From: SHZL01 sp963708905
GTDB lineage: Bacteria; Pseudomonadota; Gammaproteobacteria; Xanthomonadales; SZUA-36
DNA length: 64,000 nt
Assembly: GCA_963708905.1 (NCBI GenBank)
Contig: CAVPUV010000015.1
Span: forward strand, 6,897-70,896
Direction: 5' to 3'
Shown here: one piece after another, positions 9,483 to 17,098 of the stretch
Numbering within the stretch: position 1 is the first letter of the stretch
How the letters are laid out: each line of letters starts with the position of its first letter
Made by a program: the position numbers and the translations under genes
Notes under the pieces: model-generated
What the model saw: only the letters and a program-made list of their open reading frames with translations
Told to the model about the DNA's origin: nothing
The model's database searches: none

Positions 9483-10737
9483 GTATATCGATTCATCAAA
9501 TGATTTACTATCATACCAAGCCCAAGTCGAACTTCTTCCACCGCGTAACGACCGGGGCGAGGTTCATCTCCTGTACGCCTTGCAGAATGCGTTGTTTGAG
9601 TTCCTCGCGGGATTTGACCCGAATGCCTTTGAGAAAGGTTCGGGCCATTTTCCCGAATACCGTTTCGATCAGATTGAGCCAGGATCCATGCTTCGGGGTA
9701 TGGACATAGAGGAAGCGGTTGGGCCGCGAGGCGAGATAGGCCATGGTTTCCTTGGAGATGTGCGCCGAATGATTGTCCAGAATGACCCGGATGGTGCACT
9801 CCTTCGGGTAATGCTCATCGAGTTCTTTGAGCAACAGGATAAACTCGCGGCTACGATGGCGCGGATGAACTTGGGCGAAGACCTCGCCATTGTGCAAGTC
9901 TACGCCCGCCAGGATGGACAGCGTCCCATGGCGCTTGTACTCGTGATCCCGACTCCAGGTCGGGTACTTCCCGGGTACCGGCGGCAAATCAGGGGCGGTA
10001 TTTTCAATCGCCTGAACGCCCGGCTTCTCGTCCACGCTGACGGTGATGACGGTATCGATGGGCTCGCCCGTGGCGCGCGCGGCATTTTGCAGGGCAATCT
10101 CCTGGTACACCATCAACACCTCGCGCATCTTCTGCTCAAATGCCTCATCGCGCCGCTCCAGGTAGTACTCCACCTTTTGCGGCTTGATCTCACCCGCATG
10201 CAGGATGCGCCAGATGCTCGCCTTGCCGGCACGCGCCAGACTGGGGTGCCCCGCGGCGGGGGCCTGCTCGCGCGTATAGCGCGCCAACGCAGACAGGGTC
10301 CACAGCTCCGCGGCCAAGCCATGATCCTTGGGCTTGGTGCAGGCGACATTGAGCACCCAGGCCTTGGCCGCTGCCGTGATCACCGGCGCCTTCGCGCGGT
10401 GGTATCGATCCTTCAGTCCCGACTGCACCCCCGCCGCGAGCGCCTTGTCGATGCATTTGTAAATGGTGGGCCGGCTGACCCCCAATGCCCGCTGGATCGC
10501 CGTGGGACCCTCGCCATCGGCATAGCGCAGCAGGATCGCCGCACGCTCGGTTTCACGCTTCGGGGCTTTGCGCGAGTTCCTCAAACGTTCCAACTCCAGG
10601 CGTTCCTCCGCCGAAATGACCAATGCCGGCCGTCGCGTATTTCTTGCCATCGCCGCCCTCCCAGACCGTTATCATGCCTGGGAGGATATAATGGCACTGC
10701 CACGCACCAAAGTAAATATTTTAATGAATCGTTATAC
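9483..10737 (-). mobile_element. IS630-family insertion sequence
   Basis: About 1255 bp, flanked by TA on both sides (9481-9482 and 10738-10739), as expected for this family. The ends are inverted repeats, GTATATCGATTCATCAAATG at the left and GTATAACGATTCATTAAAAT at the right in inverse orientation, matching at most positions. It carries one intact transposase gene on the minus strand and interrupts a carboxylase subunit gene. The clean target site and intact gene suggest recent insertion. Confidence 0.9.
9511..10650 (-). CDS. IS630-family transposase
   Basis: A 379-residue transposase. The N-terminal third is a helix-turn-helix region (GPTAIQRALGVSRPTIYKCI near residue 54-73). The catalytic DDE set is visible as VSVDEKPGVQAIE near 207, VILDNHSAHISKE near 290 and KHGSWLNLIETVFGKMAR near 325. 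It is complete, in one frame, and lies between the two terminal inverted repeats of the element. Such transposases move by cut-and-paste into TA dinucleotides, in agreement with the flanking TA copies here. Confidence 0.93.
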   Translation of the reverse strand: MARNTRRPALVISAEERLELERLRNSRKAPKRETERAAILLRYADGEGPTAIQRALGVSRPTIYKCIDKALAAGVQSGLKDRYHRAKAPVITAAAKAWVLNVACTKPKDHGLAAELWTLSALARYTREQAPAAGHPSLARAGKASIWRILHAGEIKPQKVEYYLERRDEAFEQKMREVLMVYQEIALQNAARATGEPIDTVITVSVDEKPGVQAIENTAPDLPPVPGKYPTWSRDHEYKRHGTLSILAGVDLHNGEVFAQVHPRHRSREFILLLKELDEHYPKECTIRVILDNHSAHISKETMAYLASRPNRFLYVHTPKHGSWLNLIETVFGKMARTFLKGIRVKSREELKQRILQGVQEMNLAPVVTRWKKFDLGLV

Positions 10738-10989
10738 TAGTTACCACGAAGACCCACTCACTGCAGTTAGCCCTCGATCACTCGACCCGGAACTCTTTGT
10801 AGATGACCCGATGGTTTTTCGCCAGTTCTACTGTCCGAGCTGTGGACTTCTGTTAGAAAACGAAACGGCCAGGAAGGACGATCCACCCCTATGGGACATT
10901 CAGATTTTTTCTTAGCCGGCCCTAAGGCAGGAGGTTGGCACCCACGCGCGGCGGGTTGATCGCTGTGCATAAACAAAGAGGGATGCGCG

Positions 10990-11796
10990 ATGGGAAAGCT
11001 TGATGGAAAAGTCGCACTTGTCTCCGGTGGCGCTCGCGGGATCGGGCGGGCTACCGCTCTCGCGATGGCCAAAGAGGGGGCGAATGTTGCGGTACTGGAT
11101 ATCGCCGGCGGGGGGGCGACTCCCTTTGGCTATGCGGCCGCTTCCAACGAAGAACTGGATCGTACGGCCGAGGAAATCGAGGCGCTGGGCTGCAAGGGTC
11201 TGGCGATCGTCTGCGACGTTCGTTCGAGTGATCAGGTTCAACGAGCCGTCGATGAGGCGGTTGATAGGCTTGGTACAATTGACATCCTGGTTTGCAACGC
11301 CGGCGTAATATTTCCCAAACCGACCTGGGATTTGACGGAGGAAGAGTGGCAAAACGTACTTAACATCAACCTCACGGGCTATTGGCGATTTGTCAAACTT
11401 ATCGCTCCGGACATGATCGAGCGTCGGTCAGGCCGCATCATCATGGTTTCTTCCGTCGGCGGACTGAAAGCCTCTGGCGGCAATGCAGGATACACGGCCT
11501 CCAAATTCGGTGTAGTCGGGCTGTCCAGATCGTTGGCCATCGAACTGGCGCCGTATCGTATCACCGTCAATACCATTCACCCCGGGATGGTCGATATGGC
11601 CATGGTGCGCGGCATGAGAGCAGGTGCGGACTCGACAGGCAAATGGTCCCCGAGCAAGTTTCTGGAAAAGCAACTCTTCGATGAATTGATACCGCCCGAA
11701 GACATAGGAAAGGCGATCACCTGGCTCGCCTCGGACGAGGCGCGATTCGTAACCGGACACGCGATGGTTGTGGATGCCGGGTTCTTGATCAAGTAG
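10990..11796 (+). CDS. SDR-family NAD(P)-dependent oxidoreductase
   Basis: A 268-residue short-chain dehydrogenase. It shows the nucleotide motif SGGARGIGRA near residue 11, NAGV near 102, the serine in IIMVSSVGG near 152 and the YTASK catalytic pair near 170. An insert of about 20 residues after strand 2 (AGGGATPFGYAAASNEELDR) is like that of the mycofactocin-associated/carveol-dehydrogenase-type SDRs, where the cofactor is thought to be held tightly; this is family knowledge applied by resemblance. The ribosome binding site GAGGG precedes the start. It lies 74 bases after the restored end of the carboxylase B gene and may belong to the same operon, supplying the ketone by oxidising an alcohol (inference). 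Confidence 0.85.
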   Translation: MGKLDGKVALVSGGARGIGRATALAMAKEGANVAVLDIAGGGATPFGYAAASNEELDRTAEEIEALGCKGLAIVCDVRSSDQVQRAVDEAVDRLGTIDILVCNAGVIFPKPTWDLTEEEWQNVLNINLTGYWRFVKLIAPDMIERRSGRIIMVSSVGGLKASGGNAGYTASKFGVVGLSRSLAIELAPYRITVNTIHPGMVDMAMVRGMRAGADSTGKWSPSKFLEKQLFDELIPPEDIGKAITWLASDEARFVTGHAMVVDAGFLIK

Positions 11797-11862
11797 CGCG
11801 TGCCAGGTACACATCGGCAGGTCGCACGGCTGCGAAGTATTCCCGGAGAACACAATACGAGC

Positions 11863-12150
11863 GCGACTGACTTACCTGCTGGTAATAATTATCTGAGCGA
11901 CTACGCCTCCGGCGATCAAACTGGGAGCAGAGTTCTTCGCACCTATGGCAGGTCTGAGCCTGCGAAATGCGCTTGCGTTCATTATCGGCGGTGCCGTTTA
12001 CTGTGTTTGGGGCTCTGCCGGCCTTGATATTAAGCGGCACTGGAAGCTGTATTTGGCGGCATCGATCAATCTGTTCCAGGCTATGGCCCTGGTATACGCG
12101 GCCGCACAATACATCTCCTCTGGTTTTATCGCGTTACTGTTCGGAATTCA
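11863..12150 (+). pseudogene. EamA/DMT transporter N-terminal fragment with a nonsense codon
   Basis: The first 90 or so residues of a drug/metabolite transporter of the EamA family can be read: YLLVIII, then a TGA where tryptophan is expected, then ATTPPAIKLGAEFFAP, a helix LRNALAFIIGGAVYCVWG and RHWKLYLAASINLFQAMAL followed by QYISSGFIALLFG. The reading stops resembling the family at about 12150, where it runs directly into a TonB receptor fragment. The stop codon and the missing 3' three quarters make it a relic. Confidence 0.7.
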
Positions 12151-12198
12151 TAAGAAAAGCCGGGGGATTTGGCGGCAGCGTTTCATCAGAAAAATTCA

Positions 12199-12868
12199 GC
12201 ACGGCCCGGCGGCGTGCTGGATCTGGTGGATATCGAACACGTCGAGGTGCCGCGTGGCCCTCAAGGCACGCTGTTCGGAAGGAACACGATTGGCGGCGCG
12301 ATCAATGTGACTTCCAAAAAGCCCGACGACAGTTTGCACGGTGATGTTCAAATCACCACCGGCAGGTACGATCGTATTGACCTGCGCGGCAGCATCAATG
12401 TGCCGATCACGGACACGCTGTTTGCCCGCGCATCGGTTGCAACCTTCAACCGCGACGGCTTCGTGGCGGCGCCCGACACGCCGGACGGCGATGATCTTGG
12501 TGACGTCAATCAAGAAGTAGCCCGCCTTGCGTTTCGCTTTGTGCCAAACGAAAAATTCACCGCGGACCTGGCCCTGGATTACTCCAACCAGGATGAAAGC
12601 GGCGTCCCCAGCGTGCTGGTCGGAGCGTTTGACGGCGCCAGCCTGGGCTTCATCGGCAGCCTGGCTGATCCGGCGAGCCCGTTTTTTGTACCGCCGCCTG
12701 CGCCCTTGCCGCCGCCGAGCTTTGTGGACCTGCACAACATCCTCGCAACCGCACCCCTGGGCCAACAAGGGTGCCTGCCGCCAGGCCCGATGACGCCACC
12801 GTTCTGTCTTCCCGGCATCGTGCCGAGCCCGGTGTTCGGCCAGTCCACGTTCGGCCAGGGCGATGTGA
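12199..12868 (+). pseudogene. TonB-dependent receptor fragment
   Basis: About 220 residues of an outer-membrane TonB receptor. They begin in the plug domain with DLVDIEHVEVPRGPQGTLFG and NTIGGAINVTSKKP and run into the first beta strands (ARASVATFNRDGF, RFVPNEKFTADLALDYSNQD). The signal peptide, TonB box and at least 500 residues of barrel are missing. It is joined without a gap to an EamA relic on the left and to an aldehyde dehydrogenase tail on the right, in open frame through much of the second junction. Confidence 0.75.
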
Positions 12869-12871
12869 TCG

Positions 12872-13096
12872 ATGTACGGGCTGAGTTTCTCGATTTTCAC
12901 CCGCGATATCGATACGGCATTGAAACTTGCCCGCCAGGCCGAATCCGGCATGGTGCATATCAACCGCGCCACCATCCAGGACGAACCCCACGTCCCCTTT
13001 GGCGGGCAGGGCCTGAGCGGTTTCGGCCGCGAAGGAACGACGGCGGACCTGGATGTGATGACGCAGTGGAAGTGGATCACCATCCGCATGTCCTGA
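12872..13096 (+). pseudogene. Aldehyde dehydrogenase C-terminal fragment
   Basis: The last 74 residues of an NAD(P)-dependent aldehyde dehydrogenase: YGLSFSIFTRDIDTALKLAR, SGMVHINRATIQDEPHVPFG and GLSGFGREG...WKWIT. The family motif FGG followed by a glycine-rich turn is present, but the catalytic cysteine and the whole N-terminal part are absent. The stop TGA at 13094 is followed two bases later by an ATG beginning MTIKVSG. That is the arrangement found at the real start of the decarboxylase gene at 15449, so the ancestral order was probably aldehyde dehydrogenase then decarboxylase. Confidence 0.75.
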
Positions 13097-13118
13097 CATG
13101 ACCATCAAGGTTTCCGGC
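13007..13118 (+). repeat. 112-bp direct repeat, copy 1 (aldehyde dehydrogenase 3' end plus next start)
   Basis: This segment, from CAGGGCCTGAGCGG to GGTTTCCGGC, is repeated almost exactly at 14252-14363. It covers the last 30 codons of the aldehyde dehydrogenase, its stop, and the first seven codons of a decarboxylase-like start. A shorter third copy (15436-15467) forms the true start of the decarboxylase gene. Confidence 0.88.
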
Positions 13119-13301
13119 TATCACCTTGGCCGGATCCGATTGTGCGACTTGCAGCCTGGGCTTGCGCAAGCGGAACCCCATTTGCCGAAACAGCCGCTGA
13201 TATTGCCGTACCCCCAGGGTCACACCGTACTGCGTGTGCAAATGCTCGGACAGCAGCTTGCCATCCCACAGACCGGCCGCAAAGCCGAAAGCGGTGGCCA
13301 A
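13118..13301 (-). pseudogene. IS630-type transposase N-terminal remnant
   Basis: Read on the minus strand this gives LWDGKLLSEHLHTQYGVTLG and RQYQRLFRQMGFRLRKPRLQ followed by QSDPAK. That is the second helix-turn-helix region of an IS630-family transposase, of a different subtype from the intact one at 9.5 kb. No catalytic part is present. It abuts the 112-bp repeat copy 1 directly, so a deletion or recombination ended within the transposase. Confidence 0.65.
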
Positions 13302-13344
13302 TGGCAGTGAACATCATCACTACCGGGACCATTACGGGAAAGAA

Positions 13345-13368
13345 GAAGGCTGACGCCTTCGTCTTTTA
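13345..13368 (+). terminator. Weak hairpin with T-run
   Basis: GAAGGC (13345-13350) pairs with GCCTTC (13355-13360) over a TGAC loop and is followed by GTCTTTT. It could end transcription coming from the left before the small toxin-antitoxin pair. The stem is short, so the call is tentative. Confidence 0.35.
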
Positions 13369-13442
13369 GCCGCGACTAAAGAAAAATGGTGATTTAACAA
13401 ACGATTGCATTCCACCGGGTTTTTACTCACAGTACCGGCACC

Positions 13443-13754
13443 ATGTTTATCGTATACTCTGTTCAACATGTCCCCATTCGGCTGACCGGCGAACGCTGGG
13501 ACCACATCGTGACCTATCACCCGGAAATGGCGGGGCAACGTGAGGCGGTGCTGGAGACCGTCGCCGAGCCGGACGTGATCCAGCAAGGGGATTACGGCGA
13601 GTTGTTAGCCGCCCGGTTTTATACCGGCACGCCATTGGGCGATAAACACCTGGTGGTGGCCTACCGGGAAGTGGATCCGGAAGACGGGTTTATCCTGACC
13701 GCCTATTACACACGACGATTATCAGCACAGCGAGAGATATTATGGAAGCGTTAA
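13443..13754 (+). CDS. Putative BECR-fold (PBECR-like) toxin nuclease
   Basis: A 103-residue protein with the pattern RWDHIVTYHPEM near residue 18, LETVAEPDVI near 37, and LVVAYREVDPEDGFILTAYYT near 70-90. This pattern (W-HI--HPE ... EP--I ... GFI-TAY-T) is seen in small Barnase/RelE-like nucleases of phages and toxin-antitoxin modules. The assignment is by motif resemblance only. Its last 13 bases overlap the start of a DUF2283-type gene, an arrangement expected for a toxin-antitoxin pair with translational coupling. The region is less GC-rich than the surrounding relics, in keeping with transfer. Confidence 0.6.
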   Translation: MFIVYSVQHVPIRLTGERWDHIVTYHPEMAGQREAVLETVAEPDVIQQGDYGELLAARFYTGTPLGDKHLVVAYREVDPEDGFILTAYYTRRLSAQREILWKR

Positions 13755-13972
13755 AGATCCTTGAGCACCCTGACAAAGTGAATTGGAATTATGATGAAGA
13801 TGCCGATGTCCTGTATTTATCGGTGGGTGAACCCCGCCCGGCCGCCGGGGTGGACATCGGGGAAGGTGTGGTGCTGCGTTACGATGAAGCAGCGAAAGAA
13901 GTGGTGGGGTTAACGCTCATTGGCTTACGTGCCAAATTATTAAAAGAATTGCCAGAGGCGTATTTGTTCTAA
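13742..13972 (+). CDS. DUF2283-family protein, probable antitoxin
   Basis: 76 residues with the DUF2283 signature: WNYDEDADVLYLSVGE near residue 15, VDIGEGVVLRYDEAAKEVVG near 37-56 and an ending VGLTLIGLRAKLL. The family is small, of no established biochemical activity, and frequent beside small nuclease-like genes. The start overlaps the upstream gene by 13 bases. The pairing with the nuclease-like gene suggests it is the partner that neutralises it, which is inference from context. Confidence 0.65.
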   Translation: MEALKILEHPDKVNWNYDEDADVLYLSVGEPRPAAGVDIGEGVVLRYDEAAKEVVGLTLIGLRAKLLKELPEAYLF

Positions 13973-14251
13973 TTTTTCCTGCTTTATCATTTATTTTTAA
14001 CAAGAACAAATATGTTATAGGCGCCTTGTTTTTATTCGCACTTGTATATGCTCAGCTGTTAGTAACGTCTGCAGCAAAATTTAGGCCAGTCAAAAAACAA
14101 AGGAATGACCCTCCAGCAGTACAGTGATGTTGGGCGGCCTGGCGCCCAGGCCGTTCACTGACTCGCACCAGGCGTTACGCCCATGATTACACACCATCCG
14201 AGATGGAAGATGCCAACGGCACATACGCGGTGCACAGCGATCTTCTTTTTC
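13973..14251. other. Gene-less AT-rich then mixed sequence
   Basis: The first 120 bases are AT-rich with no gene. From about 14140 a plus-strand reading RYAHDYTPSEMEDANGTY followed by AVHSDLLFP looks protein-like but stops matching at the repeat copy 2. The protein family was not recognised. It is probably another truncated gene. Confidence 0.3.
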
Positions 14252-14363
14252 CAGGGCCTGAGCGGTTTCGGCCGCGAAGGAACGACGGCGGACCTGGATG
14301 TGATGACGCAGTGGAAGTGGATCACCATCCGCATGTCCTGACATGACTATCAAGGTTTCCGGC
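14252..14363 (+). repeat. 112-bp direct repeat, copy 2
   Basis: A near-perfect second copy of 13007-13118, starting at CAGGGCCTGAGCGG and ending GGTTTCCGGC (one or two base differences, for example ATGACTATC for ATGACCATC). It is preceded and followed by unrelated sequence. The two copies bracket 1133 bp containing the transposase remnant and the toxin-antitoxin pair. Confidence 0.88.
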
Positions 14364-14368
14364 CAGCT

Positions 14369-14575
14369 TCACATCGTGCCCAAAAAAATCCGGGTAACGG
14401 GGAAGGTTGGATCGACCGCCTGTTCGGGGCTTGGACCCTGGACAGTCATGGCAAATTGCAGCTCTTCGATCAATTCCTTTGTCGTCAGTTCGCGCCCAAA
14501 GAGAAGATCGATGTTTTTAAGCGTTGCCTGATGCATGGCATCATCAAAGGTGGCATTCGTAGAATTTGTGTTTCA
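14369..14575 (-). pseudogene. C-terminal fragment of an unidentified protein
   Basis: The minus strand holds an open reading from a TGA near 14575 to the stop at 14369, about 65 codons, with no start codon that fits. It includes ATFDDAMHQATLKNIDLLFG, RELTTKELIEELQFAMTVQG and a tail PVTRIFLGTM. Codon use and composition look like real protein. The family was not recognised. It lies directly after repeat copy 2 and before a truncated nitrilase on the same strand, so it probably came in with that gene. Confidence 0.45.
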
Positions 14576-14625
14576 CAAAGCTTTCCCCGAAAGACCGGGT
14601 CTGCCCGGCAAATTCGTGTCCTTGT

Positions 14626-15363
14626 TCAAGATCTGGTTCGAGCGTGAGTTACTGATGGCGTTGTTGTCTGCGGTCCCCGGCCAGACTTCGCGACTTTTTC
14701 GATCGCCGACTCGAGTTCCGCTGACCCCAACTGGTGCTGCTCCGCCGACCGCGCCAGCTCCTCACCTGAAATTCTGTCCAGCGCGCTGGCCGCTTTGTCA
14801 GCCAGCGAAACCTCTGCGGTTTTCATGTACTGCAGGCGCACGATATCCGGGCGGGCGTAGTGTCCAACCGTGTCGATGATGGCTTTCCACACCTTGATCA
14901 TGTCCGCCTGGCAATCCGCATAAATGATCGTGTCACCCGATGTGGGCGGAACGAGCGGAATTCCCAGCGGGGCGACGATCTGGCTTCCGCCGTGTGCATA
15001 GCCCACGTTAACACGGTCGCGCAGCGGGAAATCCGCCGGAAAATCATCGAGCGTCATGTATCCGCAGGCAGGGAGGACGAAAGCCCCGGCCTCCATGGCA
15101 TGAGCTCTTGTCATGGTATGCCCCCAGAAGAAACTCCCTTCGGTGTCCGGTTCTTCCAGCTTTGGTCCCGTATGCAGCGCGAAAGCTCCGGGAAAAACGG
15201 CGATATGAAAATCCTCCCCTTGCTCGATCATCCGCGCGCGGATCAAGGGCATCAGGTGTTCACCGCAGATCAGCCCGCCGATGCGGCCGATATCGGTCTC
15301 GTAACTGACGAGATCGCTGCCGTCGCCGGGGCCCCAGACCGCCCTCTCGACGAAGGTCGGCAC
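14626..15363 (-). pseudogene. Nitrilase, 5'-truncated
   Basis: 245 residues of a carbon-nitrogen hydrolase of the nitrilase branch. The catalytic cysteine motif GGLICGEHLMPL is near residue 30, with HTGPKLEEPDTEGSFFWGHT near 65 and AGAFVLPACGYM near 95. The first 125 or so residues, holding the catalytic glutamate and lysine, are missing, and the reading breaks abruptly at 15363 beside the third copy of the aldehyde dehydrogenase-decarboxylase junction. It cannot encode an active enzyme. Intact nitrilases of this type convert arylacetonitriles or similar nitriles to acids, which would fit the adjoining aldehyde dehydrogenase and 2-oxo-acid decarboxylase. Confidence 0.72.
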
Positions 15364-15435
15364 TCTTCATTGACTTGATAGAATCATGTAGTCTTGTCTT
15401 GATGCAGGCAGACTATTTCCCATTGCTGGCTTTGG

Positions 15436-15467
15436 CGCATGTCCTGACATGACCATCACGGTTTCCG
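15436..15467 (+). repeat. Third, short copy of the gene-junction repeat
   Basis: CGCATGTCCTGACATGACCA and the following bases up to GGTTTCCG match the end of both 112-bp repeats except for two bases (ACGGTTTCCGAC for AAGGTTTCCGGC). It holds the last codons of an aldehyde dehydrogenase, whose body is missing here, and the start of the decarboxylase. Confidence 0.75.
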
Positions 15468-17098
15468 ACTATCTGCTGCAGCGTCTGAAATCCCTGGGCG
15501 TCGATCACGTGTTCGGTATTCCCGGCGATTACATTCTTCCGTTCTTTGAAAGCATCGTGCACAGCGATGTCACCCATGTCGCGGCCTGCAACGAACTCAA
15601 TGCGGCTTATGCAGCCGACGGCTATGCCCGGCTACGGGGGCTGGGCGCGGTGGCGGTCACCTATGGACCTGGTTCTTTCAGCGTGGTCAATGCCGCCGCC
15701 GGCGCCCTGGCGGAAAGTGTGCCGTTGCTGATCATTTCGGGCGGCCCCGCTCTCGCCGCCTATCGCACCATGCCGGTCATGCACCACCTGTTACCCGGAA
15801 AATTTGATGCGGCGCTGAAGATTTTTGCACAGGTCACGGTGCACGCACGCGTGCTCGACGACCCCGCGCAGGCAACGGTGGAGATCGACCGGGCCTTGAG
15901 CATCTGCCTGTCGCAGCAAAAACCGGTGTACCTGGAAATTCCCCAGGACGTGCAGAACCATCCTTGTGCAGCGCCGCAGGAAAAAGTGTTTCGCCGTGAA
16001 ATACGCAGCGACAAGAGCGCAGTCGCCAGCGCAGTGGCGTTGGTGGCCGGCAGAATTACCTCGGGGCGGCGGACCGTCATTTTGCCTGGGCACGAGATCC
16101 ATCGGGCGGGAATCGAGGAGGCGGTGACCGCACTGATCGACAAGACCGGAATACCCGTGGCATCGATGTTTATCGGCAAGGCTGACTTTCTTGAACAGCA
16201 CCCCGGCTGTATCGGCGCTTATCAGGGAGCAGGCAGCCTGGAAGAAGTGCGTCAGTTCGTCGAGGCTGCGGACACTGTCGTGTTCCTCGGCTGCGTAGCC
16301 TCCGATTTCAACCTGGGCGGTTTTACCGCGCAGTTGAGCGCGCAACAGATCATTCATGTGTTGGGCAATCAGGTCACGGTGGGACAGCAGGTATTCGAGC
16401 CGGTGTCTATCGGCGATCTGGTCAATGGCCTGCTGGCGGCGCTGCCGGCAGGTGCCGGCAAGACGGCCGATGCGCCGCTGCAGGCGTTTTCACACAAAAC
16501 GCAAAGCCCCTATCAGGCCAATCCCGCTCAGCCGATGAGCAACCAGCGTTTCTATGACCGCATCGCACATTTTCTGCAGGCCGGCGATATTGTTCTGGCC
16601 GATGCGGGCTGCGCCATCAATTGCACCCACCTGCAATTGCCCGCAAACACCCGCTACATCGCTTCCTGCTACTGGGCCTCCATCGGTATGGCCTTCGGCG
16701 CGGCGCTGGGCGCCTGCTTTGCCGCGAAACCGCAGCAGCGGGTGATTGCGCTGGAAGGAGATGGGTCGATCCAGATGACGGTGCAGGAACTCTCCACCAT
16801 GGTGCGCTATAACAAGTCCCCCATCGTCTTTGTCGTGAACAATAAGGGCTACACCGCGGAACGGCTGATCCACGACGGGCCATTCAACGATATCGCGCAA
16901 TGGCAATACCATCTGTTGCCGCTGGCCTGGGGTGGAGTAAAGGGCGAGGATGTATACACGGAAGGCGATCTTGAAAACGCGCTGGCGCGAGCCAGCGGGC
17001 ACCAGGGGCCGGGACCGCTGGTGATCGAGGTCCATATCGATCCCCGGGACGCGTCTACGGCCTTCAGGCTGATGAGTGAAGCATTACGCAGCCGCTAA
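15449..17098 (+). CDS. Thiamine-diphosphate-dependent 2-oxo-acid decarboxylase (indolepyruvate/phenylpyruvate type)
   Basis: 549 residues. The N-terminal PYR domain has VFGIPGDYILPFF near residue 20 and the essential glutamate in AACNELNAAYAADGYAR near 48. The C-terminal PP domain has the ThDP motif GDGSIQMTVQELSTM ... VVNNKGYT near 430-465. The family decarboxylates indolepyruvate, phenylpyruvate or related 2-oxo acids to aldehydes. It starts two bases after the stop of an aldehyde dehydrogenase remnant, so an aldehyde-oxidising partner was once adjacent. Stop codons overlap by 4 bases with the convergent MFS gene. The substrate is not certain. Confidence 0.85.
   Translation: MTITVSDYLLQRLKSLGVDHVFGIPGDYILPFFESIVHSDVTHVAACNELNAAYAADGYARLRGLGAVAVTYGPGSFSVVNAAAGALAESVPLLIISGGPALAAYRTMPVMHHLLPGKFDAALKIFAQVTVHARVLDDPAQATVEIDRALSICLSQQKPVYLEIPQDVQNHPCAAPQEKVFRREIRSDKSAVASAVALVAGRITSGRRTVILPGHEIHRAGIEEAVTALIDKTGIPVASMFIGKADFLEQHPGCIGAYQGAGSLEEVRQFVEAADTVVFLGCVASDFNLGGFTAQLSAQQIIHVLGNQVTVGQQVFEPVSIGDLVNGLLAALPAGAGKTADAPLQAFSHKTQSPYQANPAQPMSNQRFYDRIAHFLQAGDIVLADAGCAINCTHLQLPANTRYIASCYWASIGMAFGAALGACFAAKPQQRVIALEGDGSIQMTVQELSTMVRYNKSPIVFVVNNKGYTAERLIHDGPFNDIAQWQYHLLPLAWGGVKGEDVYTEGDLENALARASGHQGPGPLVIEVHIDPRDASTAFRLMSEALRSR

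Larger units (their letters stand above)
7283..10915 (+). pseudogene. Hydantoinase B / carboxylase subunit split by an IS630 element
   Basis: The gene runs from 7283 to 9482 and resumes at 10740-10915. Between them lies an IS630-type element. Removing the element and one TA copy restores a single frame across the junction, reading KLYSSYHEDPL. The restored protein has about 790 residues. The N-terminal 650 residues are a hydantoinase B/oxoprolinase domain (for example LTNDPWVGCNHQIDVT near 150 and GGTGRYRGGN-like GGAGRYRGGN near 500). The last 100 residues form a small domain with FCVKCGHGLC before the break and FYCPSCGLLLENE after it, resembling the zinc-binding gamma-type domain of acetone/acetophenone carboxylases. 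As it stands the 5' part would read on into the element and end at 9709 with a foreign tail. Loss of the second CxxC pair probably inactivates that domain. Confidence 0.85.

Noticed and set aside
9580..10740. A 386-codon frame opposite the IS630 transposase
   Set aside because: It is a mirror of the transposase; the DDE motifs are on the minus strand. Only its last 59 codons (from 10740) are real protein, being the displaced end of the carboxylase gene.
12196..13089. A 297-codon minus-strand frame over the receptor/aldehyde dehydrogenase fragments
   Set aside because: The plus strand carries the recognisable receptor and dehydrogenase motifs; the opposite frame has none.
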